A DNA stretch of 64,000 bases from the NCBI RefSeq assembly GCF_013177735.1, contig NZ_WOEZ01000117.1:1-64000 (forward strand), read 5' to 3'. The notes beneath the pieces were generated by a model, which had not been told where the DNA came from, did not search any database, and saw nothing but the letters and a program-made list of their open reading frames with translations. Source of the stretch: Paraburkholderia elongata. Lineage in GTDB: Bacteria > Pseudomonadota > Gammaproteobacteria > Burkholderiales > Burkholderiaceae. The position numbers were made by a program, and so were the translations under genes. Below are positions 26,844 to 35,768 of the stretch, in pieces; the stretch's first letter is position 1; each line of letters begins with the position of its first letter.

Positions 26844-27980
26844 TCACAGACAGGCATAGATCGCGTCGATCAGGCTACGTCGACGCGGATCAAGGTCAAA
26901 TTGGTCGCTCATTCGATTCATGGTGTAACCAACAGCCAGATCAGCAACTGGGTCGGCGAATGCAAACGAACCGCCCCAACCACTGTGCCCAAATGCTTCC
27001 AGATTCGGTCCGTATAGACGCCCCGGATTCAACCAGAATCCGGCGCCCCAACGCGTATGACTACCCTTGACCAGGTCTTTGCCATCGAATCGACAACGCG
27101 CCGCCTGTTCTACGGCCGCACGTCGTACCAGGACCTTTCCGTCTTTTCGCGGACGCAGAAGCAGATCGTACAAACGAGCCAACGCGCCCCCATTGGTGTA
27201 TCCGTTCGCAGACGGCAGGTCCGCAGCCCGCCAAGCTGCATCGTTTGAAAGAGAGGCGGGCGTGTACGGATTCGTGAACGCTGCGTATTGAGCCCGATTT
27301 TCAGGATCCAGCTTTAACGCATCCAGACTTGCCACGGGCAACACTTCAGCCACACGATCCTCGTCTTTGGGGCCCACACCAATCGAAATGTCCAGGCCAA
27401 ACCCAGCAGCGAGTTCCTCGGCGACGAACTGCTTTATCGATCGCCCCTCAATGCGGGAGAAAAGCGCTGTAGCAAGGATTCCGAGAGTCATGCCGTGATA
27501 GCCCGCCGTGGTCCCCGGCTCCCAAAAGGGTGCCTGAGCAGCCAGCCGCTGTGCAGCCACTTCTCCAGACAAGAGATCATCTATCGTGGCCGGCGTCGTG
27601 AAACCACTCAGCCCGGCCTGATGCGCAAGCAGCATTCCGATCGTCACGTTCGACTTTCCTGCTTCCCCGAACTCCGGCCAATACTTTCGCACCTCGTCGT
27701 CGTACGAAATGAGACCGCGATCAACCAGAATTGCAAAACACGCCGCCATCACACCCTTGGTTGCAGACCAGACATTCGTGATCGTGTTGCGCTCCCACGG
27801 GTGCTGGCGCGCCGCATCCCGATACCCCGCCCACATATCGACAACTACTTCTCCTCCGACTATCAGAGTGAAGTCAGCACCCAGCTCCTCATGTTCGCGG
27901 AAGTTCTCGACGAACGCCTCCTGGATGCGGTCAAATTTTGCAGAACAAAATCCGTTTATATCAACGACAGGCGAATTCAT
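26844..27980 (-). CDS. Serine hydrolase, class C beta-lactamase/EstB-like
   Basis: This 378-residue protein starts MNSPVVDINGFCSAKFDRI at ATG 27980. The SxxK nucleophile is WSATKGV, followed by a MLLAHQAGLSGF helix; the Tyr motif is AGYHGMTLG. The C-terminal HSGWGGSFAFADP supplies the third motif (HxGW-type). There is no signal peptide, so a cytoplasmic esterase or lactonase is more likely than a beta-lactamase. A paralog is at 62487-63617; remnants are at 11290-11525 and 57770-58262. It may open a lactone or ester of the growth substrate (inference). Confidence 0.9.
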   Translation of the reverse strand: MNSPVVDINGFCSAKFDRIQEAFVENFREHEELGADFTLIVGGEVVVDMWAGYRDAARQHPWERNTITNVWSATKGVMAACFAILVDRGLISYDDEVRKYWPEFGEAGKSNVTIGMLLAHQAGLSGFTTPATIDDLLSGEVAAQRLAAQAPFWEPGTTAGYHGMTLGILATALFSRIEGRSIKQFVAEELAAGFGLDISIGVGPKDEDRVAEVLPVASLDALKLDPENRAQYAAFTNPYTPASLSNDAAWRAADLPSANGYTNGGALARLYDLLLRPRKDGKVLVRRAAVEQAARCRFDGKDLVKGSHTRWGAGFWLNPGRLYGPNLEAFGHSGWGGSFAFADPVADLAVGYTMNRMSDQFDLDPRRRSLIDAIYACL

Positions 27981-28201
27981 TCGTGTCCACCTTAAGATGT
28001 AATCTGGTTTTCTGGAGGATGGCGCTTGACAATCGCCATTCTGTCCATTCGTTCAATGCACGACCATCAATTCGCCTTTTTTTACTGCGAATTGACTTTA
28101 TTCTTGGCGCCCCTTCTTACCCACGGTCTGCTCGCAGCGGCTCAGCAATCACGATTTCCATGCGTGAACCATGAGCTTATGCAAGCTTTGTCGATTAGCG
28201 T

Positions 28202-28441
28202 CTAAGCGCTTCTTTTTTCATACCTACCGGTCTCGGGCGGGAACACACACCAGTTCCCGTCCTCGTGGTGAAAGAAAGCAATGGTCAAAGGGCCAGCGAT
28301 CCTCGCTACCTCGACGCACACATACCGCACACCCTTTGCTGGGCGCCCAATCCCGGTGACACGCAACGGACTTAACTGCGTAGGTGCGAGCGCGAACCAT
28401 TTATCAACCTGCGAACGCAAGGACCTTTTGCCTGTATCCAT
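28202..28441 (-). CDS. 79-residue protein of unknown function (copy 2)
   Basis: This is the counterpart of 11719-11958, starting MDTGKRSLRSQVDKWF. It lies between the serine hydrolase (221 bases downstream) and the thiolase (77 bases upstream of its start). The central KGVRYVCVEVAR and AFFHHEDGNWCVFP are shared by both copies, whereas the C-terminal tail changes (RYEKRSA). No domain is recognised; a small soluble beta-rich protein is likely. Membership in the operon suggests a link to the pathway, but nothing shows what. Confidence 0.6.
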   Translation of the reverse strand: MDTGKRSLRSQVDKWFALAPTQLSPLRVTGIGRPAKGVRYVCVEVARIAGPLTIAFFHHEDGNWCVFPPETGRYEKRSA

Positions 28442-28518
28442 GGCCGTAATCTCATGTCATGCATTTACGAATTGTTCGATATTTAGTCTTGTTTGTTTAG
28501 AACCGGGGTTGTCAAATT

Positions 28519-29691
28519 TCAAAGGCGTTCGACTATCGTGACATTGGCAAGCCCACCGCCTTCACACATCGTCTGTAAGCCGAACCTTCCTCGTGTTCGA
28601 TGAAGGCCGTGCATCAAGGTAGTCATCAATTTTGTGCCCGATGCGCCGAGAGGATGGCCAAGCGAAATAGCGCCGCCACTGACATTCATACGGGCCGAGT
28701 CCGCTCCTACATGCTTCACCCATGCCAGCGGAATCGAGGCAAATGCCTCGTTCACTTCATAGAGATCGATGTCATCGATGCTCAAACCCGCTCGCCCGAG
28801 CGCTCGTTCGGTCGCAAACAACGGCTCCTCGAGCATGACAACAGGATCCCCTGCGGATACCGTCATATGGTGGATACGGCCAAGCGGGCGCACACCAAGC
28901 GTTTTAAGCCCCCGTTCGTTGACAACCATAACGCCCGAAGCACCGTCGCAGATCTGGCTGGAACTCGCCGCAGTCAGTCGTCCATCCTCTCTCAGCAGCT
29001 TTACGCTCCGTATGCCCTCCAGCGTTACGTCGAACCGAATTCCTTCGTCGATGCGATGTACCGACCGGGTGCCATCCTCAAGAGTGATATCCAGCGGCAA
29101 TATCTCAGCATCGAACGCGCCGCTCTCGACGGCAGAGATTGCTCGACGGTGACTCTCGAGTGAATAGGCATCCAACGCTTCACGGTTGAGATCGTGCTTC
29201 TGTGCAATCAGCTCTGCGCCGACGAACTGGTTGAACCGAACATCCGGAAAGCGACTCTCCATCTTCGGGCTTTTTGGCTGGCCAAGCCCGGCCTTCGCCG
29301 CAAGCCCTGCAGCCGTTCCGATAGGGACACGAGTCATGCTTTCCACGCCCGCCGCGATTACTACGTCCATGATTCCCGACATAACAGTCGCGGCAGCAAA
29401 ATGGAGTGCCTGTTGGGACGATCCACATTGACGGTCGACCGAAGTCCCCGGCACGCTTAACGGCAGTCTGGATGCCAAAACCGCGTTACGCGCAACGTTG
29501 ATTGCCTGCTCTCCCGCTTGCCCGACACAACCCATGATGACATCCTCGACCAGGACCGGATCTGCACCACTTCGGTCAATCAAAGCATCGAGTACTGCAG
29601 CGGCCATGTCCACGGGATGCCATCCCGCCAGTCGCCCCCCGCGACGTCCGCCTGCGGTTCTGGTTGCTGCGACGATATAGGCTTCGCCCAT
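28519..29691 (-). CDS. Acetyl-CoA acetyltransferase family thiolase
   Basis: The start is ATG 29691 with GGGAG just upstream (a second ATG is three bases earlier), giving 390 residues; the longer frame to 30105 is spurious. The acylated Cys is in VDRQCGSSQQALHFAA, the His in ISLGHPLGASGTK and the second Cys in MCEGGGLAN. It is complete and probably cleaves a 3-ketoacyl-CoA at the end of a beta-oxidation round. It is the second gene of the large operon. A C-terminal remnant of a close copy is at 12055-12290. Confidence 0.93.
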   Translation of the reverse strand: MGEAYIVAATRTAGGRRGGRLAGWHPVDMAAAVLDALIDRSGADPVLVEDVIMGCVGQAGEQAINVARNAVLASRLPLSVPGTSVDRQCGSSQQALHFAAATVMSGIMDVVIAAGVESMTRVPIGTAAGLAAKAGLGQPKSPKMESRFPDVRFNQFVGAELIAQKHDLNREALDAYSLESHRRAISAVESGAFDAEILPLDITLEDGTRSVHRIDEGIRFDVTLEGIRSVKLLREDGRLTAASSSQICDGASGVMVVNERGLKTLGVRPLGRIHHMTVSAGDPVVMLEEPLFATERALGRAGLSIDDIDLYEVNEAFASIPLAWVKHVGADSARMNVSGGAISLGHPLGASGTKLMTTLMHGLHRTRGRFGLQTMCEGGGLANVTIVERL

Positions 29692-29894
29692 CATGTCTCC
29701 CTTACTTCGTGTTCGACATCGTCGAATTCGGATTGAAGAGCGGCCCTGCCTCCGAGAGGAAACCCGTGAACCATGAGCGGCGAGTCCGAGAGATAAGACC
29801 GGAGTCACCTCGGTTGCAGAACTTTCTGCACGCGCTGCCAAGGACTCACGATGTCTGTCACGGCAAGACGTTCCTCTCGGATCCTCAACTCGGA

Positions 29895-30653
29895 CTACCG
29901 TGGCGCCATTCGAAGTGCGCCGTCCAGCCGAATAGTTTCGCCATTCAGCATCGAATTCACGATGATATGTTCGGCAAGCAGCGCAAACTCTTCGGGCTGA
30001 CCCAGTCTCGCAGGGTGCGGAACGGATTGTCCAAGCGCTTCCCGTACTTGCGGAGCCACGCGCGCCAGCATCGGCGTATCGAAGATGCCGGGTGCAATGC
30101 TGCATACGCGGATTGCCCGGTTCGCCAAGTCGCGTGCCGCAACGAGCGTCATGCCAACAATGCCAGCCTTTGCAGACGCATAAGGAATCTGACCAATCTG
30201 GCCTTCGTAGGCCGCCACCGAAGCCGTCAGAACAATGACTCCCCGTTCCCCGTCGATCGGTTCCGCCTTTGCCATGCTGGCCGCTGCAAGGCGCAACACG
30301 TTGAAGGTTCCAACGAGATTGGTCGTCACAATCGACGCATACGTCTCGAGTGACCCCGGTCGCCCCTCCTTATCAAGCGTCCGCAACGCGCCACCACGAC
30401 CTGCGCAGTGGACCGTCGCCCGAACCGGTCCGAGCAATTCGGCCGCCGCGAATGCAGCCTCCATCTGACTCTCGGACGTGACATCGGCCGCCACGAATGC
30501 CTCCGCCCCGATTTCGGCTGCGGCCGCCGCCCCATCCGACCCTGGCAAATCAACGATCACCACCTTTGCTCCGGCCTGAACAAGGCGCGCAGCCGTAGCA
30601 CGACCAAGTCCCGACGCTCCGCCTGTGACGACGGCAGTCTCCACAATCTTCAT
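29895..30653 (-). CDS. Short-chain dehydrogenase, 3-hydroxyacyl-CoA dehydrogenase type II-like (copy 2)
   Basis: The 252-residue product starts at ATG 30653 after AGAGGAAAA. Motifs TGGASGLG, VDLPG, TAS and YASAK match those of the 12400-13158 paralog, from which it differs mainly in the first 70 residues. It is the first gene of the large leftward operon, 203 bases ahead of the thiolase. With its upstream operator-like site and the divergent tandem TetR gene, it is the likely regulated entry point. An NAD-dependent 3-hydroxyacyl-CoA dehydrogenase role is inferred from similarity to HSD17B10-type enzymes. Confidence 0.92.
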   Translation of the reverse strand: MKIVETAVVTGGASGLGRATAARLVQAGAKVVIVDLPGSDGAAAAAEIGAEAFVAADVTSESQMEAAFAAAELLGPVRATVHCAGRGGALRTLDKEGRPGSLETYASIVTTNLVGTFNVLRLAAASMAKAEPIDGERGVIVLTASVAAYEGQIGQIPYASAKAGIVGMTLVAARDLANRAIRVCSIAPGIFDTPMLARVAPQVREALGQSVPHPARLGQPEEFALLAEHIIVNSMLNGETIRLDGALRMAPR

Positions 30654-31548
30654 GATTTTCCTCTTTTCCAAGCTCTAAAAAGGATCCGGGCAGTCTAATC
30701 AGCCTTTCAACTTCAGGATAGTCTTAACATACCTATATGTCAATGCTGGTGACTACACAGAATCAATGGTTGCCTGGTTGGCAGTCGCGAACCGAGGCGC
30801 CGGGATGGCGAAGGGATCGATGCGGGGGCTTGAGTCGACGTACAACGAGAGCGCTTCAGACTCGGTTGATGATCAGTTACACCGAAGATCAAAGCTGGGT
30901 GACGGAGCGGCAATGACTCCCGGCACATCGCTGATGACATTCAGACGCTTTCGGTGCGAATCGATGTGATGTCCGTATGGACGCATGTTCAGAAATCGCC
31001 ACCAGCCGAGTCTCGATGGCGATAGGACGCTGTACGCTGACTAGCGCTCATACACGCCGCCAACGCCACAGCGCGTCTTCGCGACACACCATGTAAGCCA
31101 AAGCGCTATCGACGGCAACGGATCGACGGTCGCTGCGCATATCACCGCATATTCCGGTGATTAAAAGTTCCTTGCCAACAGTGTACGAACCACGCAAAAT
31201 GACTTGGCGAGAGATGGCAGAACAATCCGTTCTGGTCTACGACCAACCTAGACCTCGCGACCCTTGGCGCATTTGCGTAACACCACACATTGGGCCGTAA
31301 CGCAGCTTCTACGGCTCGGAACATAGAGCATGCTCTACAAGTTCGGAGTCCAAAGCACAGATATCACAATGTGATTCGGCCAAAGTGCATTGACATTTGC
31401 ATCGAACCAGTCTGTGTCTCTTACGGCATTGAAGAAACACTTCGACCGGGAGGTAGCAACTTAATCACTTGCATCGGTTCTTCAATGGTTTTTTGACGGG
31501 ACCTACGAAATTCAACTTTCCGGTTGCGATTCTTAGTTTGGGAATGTG
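30654..31548. other. Divergent control region of ~890 bases
   Basis: It separates the leftward operon from the rightward tandem TetR gene. The operator-like site at 30726-30746 is in the proximal part. At 31387-31394 GCATTGAC repeats one half of that site near the TetR start. I recognise no gene in the rest. Confidence 0.5.
30726..30746 (-). promoter_or_regulatory. Putative 21-base operator upstream of the large operon
   Basis: AACATAC-N6-GTCAATGC on the plus strand lies 73 bases from the SDR start, the same distance as in copy 1. Conservation with 13234-13254 could be inherited through duplication, but the independent sites at 56597 and 63711 argue for a real signal. Confidence 0.6.
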
Positions 31549-32808
31549 ATGCGGTCATTGGCAGACGAAGCGCGTGCAGCGCGACACATGGCTGTCCTCG
31601 ATGAAGCGACAGTGGAATTTAATCACTCTGGCGTTGCTGGAGCCAGCCTAACCGCCATCGCCCGTCGCGTTGGGCTCGGCCGAGCTGCCCTCTATAACTA
31701 TTGCATCGATCGGCAGGATCTTGTGTATCAGTGTTATTCGCGAACCAACGCATTGCTTCGAAAGGATCTCGATCGTGCGGCGCAAGCGAATGCAAACGGG
31801 TTAGGCAAGGTTGTAACATTCCTTCGCCTAGCGCTTGACTCGAGCAACAACCAGCCCCGGGCCGTCCTGACAGAACTTGCCTTTCTTACGAAAACGCAGC
31901 AGGCCACTGTCCAGAAGTTGAGGTCAGGAAACGTCGCGGCACTGGCAATGCTGATCAGAGAGGGGATCAAGGACGAGTCCATCAGAAACTGCGATGTTGA
32001 GGTTGTCTGCCAGGCTATTTTTGGCATTTTGTCGTGGGCAACGTTATCTCTCTTATGGATAATTTTTCCTGATGAGGACTTCGCGAGTCGTATGGCAAAC
32101 GCCATTCCAGATCTTGTAACAGACGGAATGGCGTCTGAAGGAATGGAAGTCCTACCGTCGCGAAAGCGTATCAAGGACGTGATTAGAAATCCGCGCGGCT
32201 CCGATTGGGACGATCGTCGCGAGTCGCTCGCTCTGGTGGCGTCGCGGCTCTTCAATAGCCGCGGAATAGACGGCGTTTCCTTGGACGACGTTGCGCTAGA
32301 ACTGGGCGCCACGAAGGGCGTTGTTTACCATTACTTTCAAAGTAAACCAGCCCTTGTTGCCTATTGCTATGAGCGCGCCTTCAACATCTATGAACAGATC
32401 ATGTCGGCGGCGGAGAAGGGTCTGACAGGTCTCGAATGCACGGTGATGGCTATTGAATTGAACGTGGAAGCTCAGCTTGAAAGCATTTCCCCCCTATGGA
32501 TGAGTACTGGCGCAGAAATGTTGCCCAAGCAGCTTCAAAGGGCGATCGTTAGGCGCGCGGGTGCCTTATGGGCGAGGTCAGTGAAACTGGCCGAGCGTGG
32601 CGTCAAGGACGGAAGCTTGAAGCGCTTGGATTTCGAACCTGTCAAGCAAGCATCGGCTGGTTCCTTCAACTACTTGATATCCTCGAAGGATAACGGCAAA
32701 CGCTCGGTGTCTGAGGTTGCAGCTGAGATCAGCCGGCTCCTGCTTCTCGGGCTTCGCCCCCGCAAGGCCCGCTTGAATGGCAAGCAGGCGTCTTACGAGA
32801 CGCTCTGA
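31549..32808 (+). CDS. Regulator with two TetR units in one chain (copy 1)
   Basis: The 419-residue product (ATG 31549; a GTG one codon earlier is also possible) contains two complete TetR-like halves. Half one has a helix-turn-helix near residues 30-60 (GASLTAIARRVGLGRAALYNY). Half two has another near 235-275 (GVSLDDVALELGATKGVVYHYF). Each is followed by a ~130-residue helical ligand-binding part. Normal TetR proteins are ~200 residues and work as dimers, so this is a covalent pseudo-dimer. It is divergent from the large operon and is the likely local repressor. A paralog is at 58977-60194. Confidence 0.88.
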   Translation: MRSLADEARAARHMAVLDEATVEFNHSGVAGASLTAIARRVGLGRAALYNYCIDRQDLVYQCYSRTNALLRKDLDRAAQANANGLGKVVTFLRLALDSSNNQPRAVLTELAFLTKTQQATVQKLRSGNVAALAMLIREGIKDESIRNCDVEVVCQAIFGILSWATLSLLWIIFPDEDFASRMANAIPDLVTDGMASEGMEVLPSRKRIKDVIRNPRGSDWDDRRESLALVASRLFNSRGIDGVSLDDVALELGATKGVVYHYFQSKPALVAYCYERAFNIYEQIMSAAEKGLTGLECTVMAIELNVEAQLESISPLWMSTGAEMLPKQLQRAIVRRAGALWARSVKLAERGVKDGSLKRLDFEPVKQASAGSFNYLISSKDNGKRSVSEVAAEISRLLLLGLRPRKARLNGKQASYETL

Positions 32809-33095
32809 TTCCAGTAACGTCGTCGCGTCCTTGACCTTCTGCAATCTCGTAGCGGTTGAAGACGCGGCGACGCCCCTGATATAACGCCCCTTGATTCTGT
32901 GCTCCACAAATGCCCTAGCGGAAAACTCCGCTGGCGTCGTCCTCTTTAATGGGGGGTGAGGACGCGCGCCGTTACACTACCCGCCTGTGCTAGTCCCCTG
33001 CTCAATCGCACATTCGAGCCACATCCGGCGAGGGGCAATGCACTGGTAATTGTAACGTCGACCGAAAGAGACATCTATCATTGATAGCGGAATCG
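32809..33095. other. Intergenic, convergent gene ends
   Basis: This lies between the convergent tandem TetR gene and the SDR at 33096-33845. No clear terminator hairpin with a T-run was identified by eye. Confidence 0.4.
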
Positions 33096-33845
33096 CTACG
33101 ACAGCATGACGCCTCCATCAACCACGATCTCTGCACCCGTGATAAAGGACGCGTCTGGCGAAAGCAGGAACGACACCGCCTTGGCGATTTCGACCGGCTC
33201 GCCCATTCTCTTCATTGCTGTCATCGCCGTGATGGTATCGATTTGTTCCTTCGCCCCTCTCGTCAGCGGCGTCAGGATTGGACCCGGCGACACGGCGTTG
33301 ACCCGGATATTGCGTGTTGCATACTCGATCGCCACGGAGCGCGTCAAGCCACGCACTGCATGCTTGCTTGCGGTATACGCATCAAATCTGCGAAGACCGA
33401 GGTGAGCGTAGATAGATGCAATATTTACGACTGCGCCGCCACCGCTCTTTTCGATCGCAGACAGTTGGTACTTCATACCGAGAAACACCGCGTCGATATT
33501 TACACTCATCACGTTGCGCCACTCATCCACTTCGATGTCCGTGATCGCGTCGAACCGCCCGCCAATACCCGCGTTGTTGACAGAATAATGTAAAGAGCCG
33601 AACTCCCGTTCCGCTTTTTCTACTGCAGCTCTGCATTGCGCGGACACCGATACGTCTGCACAAAAACTCACGGCTTTGCCTCCGCGTTCACGAATTGCCC
33701 CCGCAACTACTTCCGCATTGGGGCCGTGGATATCTACGACCAGTACGCTCGCTCCGTTCATTGCGAGATCGTGCGCGACCGCCTCCCCGATGCCGCCGCC
33801 CGCTCCGGTAACAAGTGCCACTTTTTTCTCAAAGCCTGCCGTCAT
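33096..33845 (-). CDS. Short-chain dehydrogenase, FabG-like
   Basis: ATG 33845 follows GGAGGAGGA and yields 249 residues. TGAGGGIG, VDIHG (NAD preference), NNAGIGG, the serine in NIASI and YTASK are complete. C-terminal FLLSPDASFITGAEIVVDGG is typical of classical SDRs. It is transcribed alone; its promoter region is 33846-34214. The role is probably oxidation of a hydroxyl on the substrate or a 3-hydroxyacyl intermediate. It is a different subfamily from the operon SDRs, with no close copy in the window. Confidence 0.9.
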   Translation of the reverse strand: MTAGFEKKVALVTGAGGGIGEAVAHDLAMNGASVLVVDIHGPNAEVVAGAIRERGGKAVSFCADVSVSAQCRAAVEKAEREFGSLHYSVNNAGIGGRFDAITDIEVDEWRNVMSVNIDAVFLGMKYQLSAIEKSGGGAVVNIASIYAHLGLRRFDAYTASKHAVRGLTRSVAIEYATRNIRVNAVSPGPILTPLTRGAKEQIDTITAMTAMKRMGEPVEIAKAVSFLLSPDASFITGAEIVVDGGVMLS

Positions 33846-34214
33846 GTTGTCCTCCTCCATGTTCTTTGGTTACCACTTACTCTTCCCAGATACAGCGTGG
33901 AATCGCTAGGTACTGCCCGAGTCCGGCCAATCTTGCAGCGACGTGCCTTCCACGCAGCAACCCGTTGACCAGACATCCGCGCTTGCATCTGAACACGATC
34001 GATCGTAAGCGGAGCCTATGTGGTCGAATTCATCCAACCGAGAAGAGCAGCTGTTGTCGTTGAGCCGTCCTCGCTCAATTCCGCATTCACTGGTACTGCG
34101 CGCCCAGATTGGCTTCATGGCAGCTGAAATGGTCATTCAAAGGCAGAATCTCAACGGCTGATCCCAGCCTCGAAGAGATCGCGCGTCTATGCGAAGTTTT
34201 CTCTGGGAGGATAA
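33846..34214. other. Intergenic region upstream of SDR
   Basis: No gene is recognised. The right end holds the first of two ~55-base direct repeats (34154-34208) that bracket the small membrane-protein gene. Confidence 0.5.
34154..34208. repeat. Direct repeat, left copy
   Basis: It matches 34553-34606 at roughly 80 percent by eye (shared ACGG-TGAT-CCAGCCTCGAA and GATCGCGCG). The right copy overlaps the end of the pntB fragment, so this copy may be what remains of a second pntB tail. Confidence 0.6.
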
Positions 34215-34508
34215 CTAGTAGGTCGTTGAGAGCGTCGCGAACAGAACCGCGGCGCCGCATACGGCACCAACGAACGTCAATGTGTCTTCGTCGGCGCCAC
34301 ACCGTCTCGCCATCACTGCGGCTAGGATCGACGCGACGCCCGTCAGGCTGAGGAATTGCGCATACGACGAACCGGCCGCGCAAATCATGCCTGGGAACTC
34401 TTCGCTCCATTCGCAGGCGCGAGTACCCGCCACGCCGAATCCGATTAGCCCAAGCAGCACGAGTACAGCAACTTTCAGCCAGTTTCTCGGCGGTTTTTTC
34501 ATCATCAT
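34215..34508 (-). CDS. 97-residue membrane protein of unknown function
   Basis: The frame starts at ATG 34508 (three consecutive ATG codons) after a strong GGAGGAA. A lysine/arginine-rich start is followed by a hydrophobic helix (WLKVAVLVLLGLIGFGVA). Two further hydrophobic stretches (about 50-65 and 78-95) suggest three membrane passes. Three cysteines (ACEW, MICA, RRCG) lie in or near loops. No family is recognised. Two similar ~55-base direct repeats flank it, and it lies next to a pntB fragment. Confidence 0.6.
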   Translation of the reverse strand: MMMKKPPRNWLKVAVLVLLGLIGFGVAGTRACEWSEEFPGMICAAGSSYAQFLSLTGVASILAAVMARRCGADEDTLTFVGAVCGAAVLFATLSTTY

Positions 34509-34552
34509 TGCGTTCCTCCTGTGGCCGTCGTACGCTGTCCGTCTGGTTCCCT

Positions 34553-34606
34553 ACGGTTGATGCCAGCCTCGAAAAGATCGCGCGCATATGCAACGTTATT
34601 TCGGGA
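34553..34606. repeat. Direct repeat, right copy
   Basis: This is the partner of 34154-34208. It includes the last codons and trailer of the pntB fragment. Confidence 0.6.
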
Positions 34607-34955
34607 CGGCATATTGGGGCGTTGCCCTCACCATTTCTTCGATTACCTTCTTCGCATCACCGAAGACCATCGTGGTCTTGACCATGTAGAAGAGATCGTT
34701 GTCGAGACCGGCATAGCCTGCCGCCATCGAGCGCTTGTTGACGATCAACGTGCGCGCCTTGTACGCCTCGATGATTGGCATGCCCGCGATCGGCGACTTC
34801 GGATCGTTCTTCGCCGCCGGATTCACCACATCGTTTGCGCCAAATACCAGCACTACGTCGACTTGGCCGAACTCGCCGTTGATGTCCTCCATCTCGTGGA
34901 CGATCTCATACGGCACTTCGGCTTCTGCCAGCAGCACGCTCATGTGAACTCCGGC
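34596..34955 (-). pseudogene. pntB: NAD(P) transhydrogenase beta subunit, C-terminal fragment
   Basis: About 118 codons match domain III of PntB: VLLAEAEVPYEIVHEMED, VVNPAAKNDP, IAGMPIIEAY and VNKRSMAAGYAGLDN. The membrane part and the first ~340 residues are missing. Upstream of about 34955 the frame continues into unrelated sequence. It cannot form a proton channel and is taken as a rearrangement remnant. Its GC-rich codon use resembles the ETF genes, suggesting host chromosome origin. Confidence 0.88.
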
Positions 34956-35042
34956 GGCATTTTTCCAGGTACCGCACACCAGCAACTGAATGGCCCTTAA
35001 GATGTGCCAGCCGCCATCACGCCGATTGACGTTGATATACGC

Positions 35043-35768
35043 TCAGCCAATGCCGCCATCGACAGTCACTTCGGCCCCTGTTACATACGAAGACGCGTCC
35101 GATGCGAGGAACAGGACCACTCGAGCGACCTCGTCGGGCGTACCTATCCTGCCCATTGGAATCATGCCCTCATACACTTTCAGCCGCTCAGGTGTGTTTT
35201 GTCCGAGCATTGGCGTATCTATGATGCCTGGATAAACACAATTCACACGAATTCCGAGTGGCGCAAGTTCCGAAGCCGCCAGCTTTGTCATGCCGCGAAC
35301 CGCCCATTTGGTACTGGCATAGGCAAAGATGCCGGGAATGTTGTTTAGGCCTGCATTGGAAGAGACGTTCACAATTGCGCCGCCGGTCTTCGACATTACT
35401 TCGGCGGCTGCGCGCATGCCTAGGAAAACACCAAGCTGGTTGACCCGATAGTGCCGATCCCAAAGTGCCGCGTCCGATTCCAATAAGCTGGCAGGCTGAT
35501 AGATCCCTGCGTTATTGACAAGCACGTCGATCTGGCCAAACCGGTCAAGCGTTTTTCGAATCACCTCGGACCAGCCTGCCTCTTCCCCAACGTCATGGCG
35601 AAGAAAGTAGCCCGCACATCCCAGACCGGCCGCCAGCGCGGCGCCATTCTCGTTGACATCCGTGAGTACAACCTTGGCACCCTGCTCCGCAAATAGCGTC
35701 GCCTCGGCAGCGCCTTGTCCACTGGCTGCTCCAGTAACGACTACGACCTTGCCATGCATGCCCATCAT
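35043..35768 (-). CDS. Short-chain dehydrogenase, hydroxysteroid/cyclohexanol dehydrogenase-like
   Basis: This 241-residue SDR starts at ATG 35768, which overlaps the stop of the RND gene as ATGA, with GGGGGGAG upstream. TGAASGQG, LTDVN, NNAGIYQ, VNVSSNAG and YASTK are complete. The sequence resembles 3-alpha/20-beta-hydroxysteroid and cyclohexanol dehydrogenases, but substrate cannot be read from it. It is the last gene of the DUF1302-DUF1329-YCF48-RND operon, so it probably acts on the compound that this system handles. Confidence 0.9.
   Translation of the reverse strand: MMGMHGKVVVVTGAASGQGAAEATLFAEQGAKVVLTDVNENGAALAAGLGCAGYFLRHDVGEEAGWSEVIRKTLDRFGQIDVLVNNAGIYQPASLLESDAALWDRHYRVNQLGVFLGMRAAAEVMSKTGGAIVNVSSNAGLNNIPGIFAYASTKWAVRGMTKLAASELAPLGIRVNCVYPGIIDTPMLGQNTPERLKVYEGMIPMGRIGTPDEVARVVLFLASDASSYVTGAEVTVDGGIG

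Noticed and set aside
28519..30105. 528-residue thiolase with an N-terminal extension
   Set aside because: The extension overlaps the upstream SDR gene and has no family match. ATG 29691 with GGGAG gives the standard 390 residues.
34087..34593. 168-codon minus-strand frame
   Set aside because: It overlaps the 97-residue membrane protein in another frame. The membrane protein has the strong ribosome site and coherent hydrophobic helices.
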